Positions 1 to 4,977 of a stretch of 6,864 nt of DNA are shown piece by piece. The notes under the pieces are model-generated. The model was not told the origin of the DNA and did not search any database. It saw only the letters and a program-made list of their open reading frames with translations. The stretch is from Bacteroidota bacterium (GTDB taxonomy: Bacteria > Bacteroidota > Bacteroidia > Bacteroidales > GCA-2748055): positions 1 through 6,864 of the forward strand of contig JAUVIT010000093.1 in NCBI GenBank assembly GCA_030592605.1, given 5' to 3'. The translations under genes and the position numbers were made by a program. Every line of letters begins with the position of its first letter. Within the stretch, counting starts at the first letter, position 1.

Positions 1-673
1 GTGATGCAACTATGGGAAAAGGAGATGCTCCGGCTTGACACGGATATCAATCTCTACCTCCCCTTCCCGGTCAGGAATCCCCACCACCCAGAGATACCCA
101 TTACCATTTTTCACCTGCTAACACACAGCTCTTCCATTGTTGACGGAGATTACTATGAAGCCAGCTACTCCGATGGCGATCCTGTAATATCCCTGGAGGA
201 TTGGATCGCTGGCTACCTGGAACCAGGAGCTCAGTTCTACAGCGAGGAACAGAATTTCCTTCAGGATGAGCCGGGATCCAAACATGAATATTCCAATGTT
301 GGCTACGGACTTTTGGGTTATCTGGTGGAGCGAATCTCCGGGATGCCCTTCAATGAGTATTGCCGCTTGCATATTCAGGAGCCTCTTGGCCATCATGAAC
401 GGGGGCAAATGTAATCAGGTAAGGATTCTTGAAAAAAGTACACTGAAAGAAATGCTCCAACCAGTGGTGGAGATAGACAATGGCCAGGGCCTGTGCTGGC
501 ATCAAATCAAATTCGAAGCCCTTTGGGGGCATTCAGGAGGGGATCCGGGCGTAGCCACATATATGTTTTTCAATCCCAGAACCAGAATAGGTGTTATCAC
601 CTTCCAGAACAACCACAACGGGGATCTGTTTTCGGTGGTCCGGAAGCTATATGCCGTAGCTGACGATCTCTGA
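1..673 (+). pseudogene. Serine hydrolase of the beta-lactamase (class C/PBP-like) family, 5' partial and broken by an internal deletion
   Basis: Remnant of a beta-lactamase-fold serine hydrolase (beta-lactamase/esterase/D-Ala-D-Ala peptidase group). Frame 1 (1-414) carries family features: LDTDINLYLP, the LLTHSS segment, and a Y-S-N triad (codons 289-297) within YSNVGYGLLGYLVERISG, ending at the usual IQEPLG. From about 383 the family continues in frame 2 (to 673) with LLAIMNGG, EKSTLKEML and the C-terminal GHSGGDPG, equivalent to the KTG/HxG motif (His codon 530-532). The stretch normally lying between EPLG and LLAIMNGG, which I estimate at 60-80 residues, is absent and the frame changes, so frame 1 stops at 412-414. 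The left edge cuts the gene: the catalytic SxxK would lie just upstream, and the GTG at base 1 is not a credible start. It has no frame-intact route to a full protein. An assembly error is the alternative to a real deletion. Its 3' end overlaps the convergent nitroreductase by 27 bases. Confidence 0.8.
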
Positions 674-1171
674 CAGGGGCTTGCGCTTCTCTTCATGCCT
701 CTCCGGATCGGCGGTATCCAGTGGGTAGCCCAGCGGCAAGATTACAACTGGCTCCATATACTCCGGAAGTTTTAGCAGTTCACTGGTTTTATCCACATAG
801 AAATTACAGATCCAGCAGGTGGCCAGTCCAAGCTCGGTGGCCTGTAGGGTCATATGGTCAGTGGTAATAGCCACATCCACATCCCCGTGGTCCTTCCCAT
901 CTTCCTTTCGTTTCCATGCTTGCTCATGGTTGGCACAGATCACAATAACGCAGGGAGCTGTCTTAAACCACTCCCGGTGATAGGCCGCATAAAACTTCTC
1001 CAGTTGGTCTGCCTCCTGGATTACATAGAAGTGCCATGGCTGGAAATTAACAGCCGAAGGTGCCACTCTGCCTGCTTCCAGCACCAGTTTCAGCTTCTCC
1101 TCTTCTACCGGGCGCTTATCATACTTCCGGCAGGAGTACCGGTTCTTGGCAATGTCAAGAAAACGTGTCAT
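647..1171 (-). CDS. Nitroreductase family protein (FMN-dependent)
   Basis: A 174-residue protein of the nitroreductase fold, which usually forms FMN-binding homodimers that reduce substrates with NAD(P)H. Near the N-terminus is the R-Y-S-x-R-x-Y motif (RYSCRKYDKRPV), whose arginines contact the FMN phosphate in this family. It is followed by APSAVNFQPWHFYVI, matching the PSxxNxQPW flavin/dimer segment. The C-terminal half has the expected LGLATCWICNF and VVILPLGYP segments and ends with RKPLSEIVSYG. Length is within the usual range for the short members, so it looks complete. The ATG at 1171 puts the RxSxR motif about ten residues in, as expected. It is the last gene of a minus-strand operon: its start overlaps the 3' end of the radical SAM gene by 17 bases. 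No terminator is visible downstream, and the 3' end runs into the convergent hydrolase remnant. Base composition (line 721-780 is 50% GC) is like the rest of the window and unlike the AT-rich radical SAM gene. The substrate cannot be read from the sequence. Confidence 0.88.
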   Translation of the reverse strand: MTRFLDIAKNRYSCRKYDKRPVEEEKLKLVLEAGRVAPSAVNFQPWHFYVIQEADQLEKFYAAYHREWFKTAPCVIVICANHEQAWKRKEDGKDHGDVDVAITTDHMTLQATELGLATCWICNFYVDKTSELLKLPEYMEPVVILPLGYPLDTADPERHEEKRKPLSEIVSYGI

Positions 1172-2297
1172 TTGTTCTGGGTTTTATCAGTGGGTTGTTA
1201 TGGGCTGAAATTTTTTCACCTTCCTCTATCAGGTTTAAATGACAAAATAATAATTCACCTGTTTTTTCGTCCCTTAAATGCATCCCATTTCCTTCACAAT
1301 AAATAAAAAATTCACAATCCTCACATATTCCTGTTTTTGTCCAGCTTCTGTCTCTGTACATCGAATACTTATTAAGCCATATATCTTTAAAGCTGTCCAT
1401 ATAAATATTCCCCTGGATAAAATTATCTCGCAAATTTGGACAGGCCGAAATAGAGCCATCTACAAGAATGGAGGCTACATTAATACCAGCCCGGCAAAAG
1501 AAAAAATTATCTCTTACCTTGCCCTCATAATCGCCTAAAAATCCTTCACAACCATAATTCAATTTTATTTTGCCCTCTTTTCTAATTTTTACTATAAAAT
1601 CAAATAGGGCTTTAAAACTAGGCGAATCCAATTGAAGTTTATCATGATGTTTGGCTCTTCCAATTGGAAATATTGTAAAAATACGCCACTCTTTTAAGCC
1701 GAGTTTAATTAGTAGATCATATAACTTTGGTAATTCTGCTATGTTCTTCTGATTGGCGCAAGTCACAACATCATAACGTACTCCTGTTGTTTGATTTAAT
1801 AGAGTCAGGGCATTTAATACACGATTAAAACTGTTTTTATTACCCCTCAACCAATTATGTGATTTTTCAAGGCCATCAAGACTAATTGTAATTGCTCTAA
1901 TTCCCGACTGAAGAAGCTTAGAAATCATTGCTTTATCTAATCCCATTCCATTCGAAACTAAGCCCCATGGGAATCCCCGATTATATAGCTCCGTTCCAAT
2001 CTCAAATATATCTTTACGTAGAATAGCTTCTCCGCCAGTTAAAACTATCATTGTTTTATTGGGTGAGATTATTGGAGAAATGGTGTCTAAGGCTTTAAAG
2101 AAATCTTCTTTGGGCATATCATTAATAGAAGAATCTTTTTTACAATCACTACCGCAATGAATACAATTCAAATTACACCTGAGTGTGCACTCCCAAAAAA
2201 TATAGTTTAGTTGATGAATCTTTTTCTCATTTGCACGATACCTGTTATGAAGTTTTAAAGCAAGCTTCTTCTTAACCGGTATTCTTTTAACGGTCAT
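1155..2297 (-). CDS. Radical SAM/SPASM enzyme of the rSAM/lipoprotein system
   Basis: A 380-residue cytoplasmic radical SAM enzyme with a C-terminal SPASM domain. The SAM-cleaving [4Fe-4S] cluster motif is C41-x3-C45-x2-C48 in the segment WECTLRCNLNCIHCGSDC, flanked by extra cysteines C37 and C52. The GGE motif binding SAM is at 88-90 (LTGGEAIL). The SPASM part has seven cysteines at 250, 268, 286, 325, 328, 334 and 352, including C-x2-C-x5-C, enough for auxiliary iron-sulfur clusters. SPASM proteins typically modify peptides or proteins (anSME, AlbA, PqqE). The WECTLRCN...HCGSDC signature and CEGNGMHLRDEKTGELLFCH tail, with an adjacent small lipoprotein, fit the uncharacterised family I recall as TIGR04133. 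Its ATG overlaps the lipoprotein stop (ATGA), indicating translational coupling, and its stop lies inside the nitroreductase gene. It is distinctly AT-rich (117 G+C of 360 bases over 1561-1920). The reaction is unknown; modification of the neighbouring lipoprotein is inferred. Confidence 0.9.
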   Translation of the reverse strand: MTVKRIPVKKKLALKLHNRYRANEKKIHQLNYIFWECTLRCNLNCIHCGSDCKKDSSINDMPKEDFFKALDTISPIISPNKTMIVLTGGEAILRKDIFEIGTELYNRGFPWGLVSNGMGLDKAMISKLLQSGIRAITISLDGLEKSHNWLRGNKNSFNRVLNALTLLNQTTGVRYDVVTCANQKNIAELPKLYDLLIKLGLKEWRIFTIFPIGRAKHHDKLQLDSPSFKALFDFIVKIRKEGKIKLNYGCEGFLGDYEGKVRDNFFFCRAGINVASILVDGSISACPNLRDNFIQGNIYMDSFKDIWLNKYSMYRDRSWTKTGICEDCEFFIYCEGNGMHLRDEKTGELLFCHLNLIEEGEKISAHNNPLIKPRTNDTFS

Positions 2298-2749
2298 TCT
2301 TTGTCTTTGAGTTTTACGTTTATCTCTTTCTCAGTTTCTCCACTATACCATGTATCCGAACCTCCTGAAAACTCTGGATTAATAAATTCTACAATCGTAT
2401 CAAGAGCTTGATATTCTCCATTTACTTCTCCATCAATATCCTTCATCTCCAATAAGAATGTCTGGTCATCGGGAAAATCAATATTTCCAACCTGATAGTC
2501 CCCAGATTCATCCGTGTATGCAGTATCAATGCCCATGACTACTCTTATGTTTGGCAAATCAGTAGAAGTTTTGTCTGACTTAACATTTCCTTTTACAATA
2601 AAAGTTGCATGAGGAGTACCATATTCAGCCATGAATGTGCCATACTCACAACTGTTTAAGCTACAGGCAGCTCCAAATCCCAACAGGGATAACAATATGC
2701 CTATCAATGCATTAAATTTCTTATAAACAATAGTTCTTAGTGTATTCAT
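2294..2749 (-). CDS. Putative lipoprotein partner of the radical SAM enzyme (rSAM/lipoprotein system)
   Basis: A 151-residue exported protein and first gene of the operon. The N-terminus has basic residues (R5, K10, K11) and a hydrophobic core (about 14-28, ALIGILLSLLGFGAA), then C29 and C34, the only cysteines. Either could be the lipidated one: C29 follows GAA and C34 follows LNS, and neither is a canonical lipobox. A tandem motif follows: C34-EYGTF-MA-EYGTP-HATF. From about residue 50 (IVKGNVK...LPNIRVVMG...TDESGDYQVGNI) it resembles a carboxypeptidase-regulatory-like beta-sandwich, followed by the acidic DIDGEVNG segment at 104-111. The EYGTP...VKG...DIDGE arrangement next to a TIGR04133-like enzyme matches the uncharacterised lipoprotein family I recall as TIGR04134. 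It probably sits on a membrane facing the periplasm or the cell surface, after modification in the cytoplasm. That order of events is inferred. ATG at 2749 is chosen because it gives a normal signal peptide. No convincing promoter was found upstream. Confidence 0.85.
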   Translation of the reverse strand: MNTLRTIVYKKFNALIGILLSLLGFGAACSLNSCEYGTFMAEYGTPHATFIVKGNVKSDKTSTDLPNIRVVMGIDTAYTDESGDYQVGNIDFPDDQTFLLEMKDIDGEVNGEYQALDTIVEFINPEFSGGSDTWYSGETEKEINVKLKDKE

Positions 2750-2820
2750 ATCTATTTGTTTCTTTCAAGATGTATCTATTGTCGCAAAGGGTTGCTTTTG
2801 CTTGCACAGAATATACTAAA

Positions 2821-2856
2821 ATACAATAATAAAAGCCCGGCGCTTGGCCAGGCTTT
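2821..2856 (-). terminator. Rho-independent terminator of the sugar transporter gene
   Basis: Read on the minus strand, AAAGCCTGG (2856-2848) and CCGGGCTTT (2840-2832) form a 9-bp stem with one G-T wobble around a 7-base loop. It is followed by the T-rich run TTTTATTATTGTAT (2834-2821). It lies about 40 bases past the transporter stop at 2897 and before the lipoprotein start at 2749. It should therefore separate the two minus-strand units, which implies that the lipoprotein operon has its own promoter somewhere in 2750-2831. Confidence 0.8.
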
Positions 2857-2871
2857 CATTATTTTCTATAT

Positions 2872-2895
2872 GGCTTTTAGGGGACCCCTGAAGCC
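2872..2895. repeat. Imperfect inverted repeat directly after the transporter stop
   Basis: On the plus strand, GGCTT (2872-2876) pairs with AAGCC (2891-2895), and inside it AGGGG (2879-2883) is perfectly mirrored by CCCCT (2885-2889) around one A, with small bulges between. It begins one base beyond the transporter stop codon. It could be a 3'-end stabilising hairpin or a second termination element, but it lacks a T-run. Its outer arms repeat the GGCTT/AAGCC sequence of the terminator at 2832-2856, so alternative pairing between the two is possible. Confidence 0.45.
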
Positions 2896-2896
2896 C

Positions 2897-4336
2897 TTAT
2901 TTACCCAGGGTTCTTGGTTTACCACCCTTCCTCCAGTGCTCCTCGATCTTCTCAAGCGAAATACCTTTGGTTTCCGGGATAAAGAAATAACCCCAGACCA
3001 GTCCTATCAATGCAACGGCTGCAAAGATCCAGAAGACACCACCCACACAGGAGGGACAAACTTCCGACAGGTCCGTTCCTTCGGGAACAACCACCTCTTT
3101 GGCATTTCCAATGGCACTGGCCATTTTATAGAATGTCCATACGACAAGGGTATTGAAACCCCAATTCGACAGGGAACCGATAGAAGCACCCAATCCGCGA
3201 ACCTTGGTGGGGAATACTTCGGTAATAAGCACCCAGCCTAATGGTCCGAGACTGATGGCAAAGAAAGCGATGTATACCAGCATGGAGATTACCAGGAACC
3301 ATTTACCGGCTCCGGGAAGCATAAAACCAAGACCCATACAAACCAGTGCAAAAAATATACCGGTTACGCCTATAAAATAGAGCTTCCTTCGTCCCAGTCG
3401 ATCAATGATAAACAAAGAGACAATAGTAAATAAGACATTCACCACACCAACAATCACAGAGGCTGCAATGGCTGCTTCAGCACCTTCAAATCCTGCTGCC
3501 AGGAAGATCTTGGGACTGTAGTAGATCACCGTATTGATTCCCACAAATTGCTGGAAGAACATGATTCCTGCGGCAATGATAAGGGCATTTCTCAGCCAGG
3601 GTTTAAAAATCTCTTTCCAGCTTGCCTGATCTTTATCAATGGCAATATCACTCCTCATGGCTGCCATGGAATCATCGATCATTGAGGGATCTTCAATCCT
3701 GCGGAGCACGGCTTCCCCCTCTTCTTCACGTCCTTTACTCATCAACCAGCGTGGTGTCTCAGGCAAAAAGAACATGCCGATGAACAATACAAGTGCAGGA
3801 AATACCCCTACCCATAACATGGGTCGCCAGCTTTCCAGGTTGTTGTTATCAGCCAATGCATTGTCGCTGAGGTAGGCTGCAAGAATACCCACTGTGATAA
3901 GTAGCTGGAACATGGATACCAGAGTTCCCCTGATCTTGGTGGGTGAGATCTCTGAGATATACAGTGGAACTGCAAAGGATGAAACACCAATGGCCAGACC
4001 CAGGTAAAAACGGGAAATCATCAATTGTGTTACAGTAGGTGCGAAACCGGTCCACACTGCCCCTGTGGCAAAGACAAAAGCAGAAGCCAGGATCACTTTC
4101 TTGCGACCCAGCATATCGGTTATCTGCCCGGTGAACAGGGCTCCGACAACAGCACCGATTAAACCCAGGGCAGTAAGATTCTCAACCTGTGAATCTGTTA
4201 ATTCAAAATAGTCCTGTAAAAATGGGATTGCCCCGGAGATTACCCCCGTATCAAATCCGAATAGAAGTCCCCCCGTAGCCGCAATACTGGCAATCACGAT
4301 AACGACATTCTTGTTGTATTTACCCTTTGAGCTCAT
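2897..4336 (-). CDS. Sugar porter family MFS transporter (sugar/H+ symporter, XylE/GLUT-like)
   Basis: A 479-residue inner-membrane carrier with the 12-helix layout of the MFS sugar porter family, complete by length. Family motifs in order: FGFDTGVISGA in helix 1 with D29, the position of the proton-coupling Asp in XylE; D74-x2-GRKK after helix 2; R109-F-x2-G-x3-G with P124-x-Y-x2-E-x2-P-x3-RG (to 137); PETPRWLM (192-199); QQFVGINTVIYYSP (262-275) in helix 7, matching the sugar-binding Q-Q-N-Y positions of XylE; GPLGW and ExFPxxxRG near helix 10; and PETKG (454-458). N391-W392 in helix 11 resembles the SNW of human GLUT1 rather than the QW of XylE. The Asp supports proton symport of a hexose or pentose; the exact sugar is not readable. 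The loop before helix 12 is long and holds a C427-P-S-C430 pair. It is transcribed alone, with the terminator at 2821-2856. No Bacteroidota-type promoter stood out upstream of its ATG at 4336. Confidence 0.93.
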   Translation of the reverse strand: MSSKGKYNKNVVIVIASIAATGGLLFGFDTGVISGAIPFLQDYFELTDSQVENLTALGLIGAVVGALFTGQITDMLGRKKVILASAFVFATGAVWTGFAPTVTQLMISRFYLGLAIGVSSFAVPLYISEISPTKIRGTLVSMFQLLITVGILAAYLSDNALADNNNLESWRPMLWVGVFPALVLFIGMFFLPETPRWLMSKGREEEGEAVLRRIEDPSMIDDSMAAMRSDIAIDKDQASWKEIFKPWLRNALIIAAGIMFFQQFVGINTVIYYSPKIFLAAGFEGAEAAIAASVIVGVVNVLFTIVSLFIIDRLGRRKLYFIGVTGIFFALVCMGLGFMLPGAGKWFLVISMLVYIAFFAISLGPLGWVLITEVFPTKVRGLGASIGSLSNWGFNTLVVWTFYKMASAIGNAKEVVVPEGTDLSEVCPSCVGGVFWIFAAVALIGLVWGYFFIPETKGISLEKIEEHWRKGGKPRTLGK

Positions 4337-4467
4337 GGTTAAAGTTTATGGTTTAGAGAAATTAGAACGGTAAATATAATTACTTTCAATAAAGTATTTC
4401 CTTTCGGCCCTTTTTTATACTCATTCTATTTATTTGAATCCCTGATCATTGCTCTGACTGAGTGGGC

Positions 4468-4497
4468 TTTGATATATGCAGATTTTTCTTATATTGC
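4468..4497 (+). promoter_or_regulatory. Candidate Bacteroidota-type promoter for the START-like gene
   Basis: TTTG (4468-4471) and TATATTGC (4490-4497) are separated by 18 bases, close to the -33 TTTG / -7 TAnnTTTG pattern of Bacteroidota; the last three bases of the -7 box deviate. The predicted transcription start near 4503 would leave a leader of about 30 bases before the ATG at 4533. The surrounding 196-base gap (4337-4532) separates two divergent genes. I see no further gene, RNA or clear terminator in it. Confidence 0.45.
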
Positions 4498-4532
4498 ATA
4501 TAGGATGAATTATGGACTAATTCTCTTTTCGC

Positions 4533-4910
4533 ATGAAAACAAAATATGAACTCGAGTATACATTCAATACCTCACCTAATTTCTTATATTCCAGGATAAG
4601 TACTCCCGAAGGACTTTCTGAATGGTTTGCCGATGATGTGAACCTGAAAAGAGGGAATTTTCACTTCATATGGGAAGGCGCTGAACAAGAAGCCAGTGTG
4701 ATACAGAAGAAGAACAACAAATACATCCGCTTCCACTGGGAAGACGATGAAGACCAGGAGCACTATTTCGAATTCAGGATACATACCGATGAATTAACAG
4801 GAGATGTGGCCCTATTAATCACAGATTTCGCTGAGGAGGAGGAGAAAGATGATGCCATTGACCTGTGGGATACCCAGATCTCTGAATTGAAACATGCCAT
4901 AGGACTCTAA
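4533..4910 (+). CDS. START-like (AHSA1/SRPBCC-type) domain protein
   Basis: A 125-residue soluble, acidic protein without signal peptide or membrane helix. The N-terminal part, YTFNTSPNFLYSRISTPEGLSEWFADDV (about 9-36), has the layout of helix-grip proteins of the SRPBCC/AHSA1 group, where a strand precedes an 'S-x-x-x-L-Y-x-x-I-(S/T)-x-P-E-G-L-x-x-W-F-A' segment. Alternating strands follow (NFHFIWEG, ASVIQKKNNKYIRFHW, HYFEFRI, VALLITDFA), and a closing helix (LWDTQISELKHAIGL) ends the protein. This is one complete domain. Two strongly acidic patches stand out, WEDDEDQEH (about 69-77) and AEEEEKDDAID. Conserved stand-alone proteins of this type are common in Bacteroidota, but I know of no established function; ligand binding in the domain cavity is the family expectation. 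It is followed after 67 bases by the permease gene, which has its own promoter. Confidence 0.75.
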   Translation: MKTKYELEYTFNTSPNFLYSRISTPEGLSEWFADDVNLKRGNFHFIWEGAEQEASVIQKKNNKYIRFHWEDDEDQEHYFEFRIHTDELTGDVALLITDFAEEEEKDDAIDLWDTQISELKHAIGL

Positions 4911-4934
4911 GGCGTTCCCTAAGCCAAAAAAAAT

Positions 4935-4942
4935 TAACTTTG
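4935..4942 (+). promoter_or_regulatory. Bacteroidota -7 promoter element upstream of the LptF/LptG-family gene
   Basis: TAACTTTG at 4935-4942 is an exact match to TAnnTTTG, the -7 box of the Bacteroidota primary sigma factor, and sits in an A-rich stretch. The -33 position (around 4912-4916) shows only GTTC, a weak match to TTTG. A start near 4949 would give a leader of roughly 30 bases before the GTG at 4978. The element lies between the START-like gene and the permease gene, so the permease can be expressed independently. Confidence 0.6.
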
Positions 4943-4977
4943 TCTTCGTTGAATTTTTAGCAACAAAAGGGAGAGGT

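Noticed and set aside
1..3. GTG at the first base as the true start of the hydrolase
   Set aside because: The protein begins mid-domain: the SxxK active-site segment that should precede VMQLWEK is missing, so the window edge cuts the gene.
645..661. AGCTA/TAGCT inverted repeat between the convergent genes as a terminator
   Set aside because: Only 5 bp of stem, no T-run on either side, and it lies inside coding sequence.
854..1306. 150-codon plus-strand frame across the nitroreductase/radical SAM junction
   Set aside because: Antisense to two genes with clear family motifs; its Leu/Cys/His-rich translation looks like a shadow.
2783..2792. Possible -7 box (minus strand ACCCTTTG) for the lipoprotein operon
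   Set aside because: The first two bases do not match TA and no TTTG lies about 19 bases upstream; too weak to annotate.
2756..3241. 161-codon open frame on the plus strand
   Set aside because: It lies mostly antisense to the transporter, contains the terminator region, and its translation has no recognisable domain or sensible composition.
4370..4400. Minus-strand TATATTTA and TACTTTAT as transporter promoter boxes
   Set aside because: Neither has a -33 TTTG at the right distance, and A/T-rich matches are expected by chance here.
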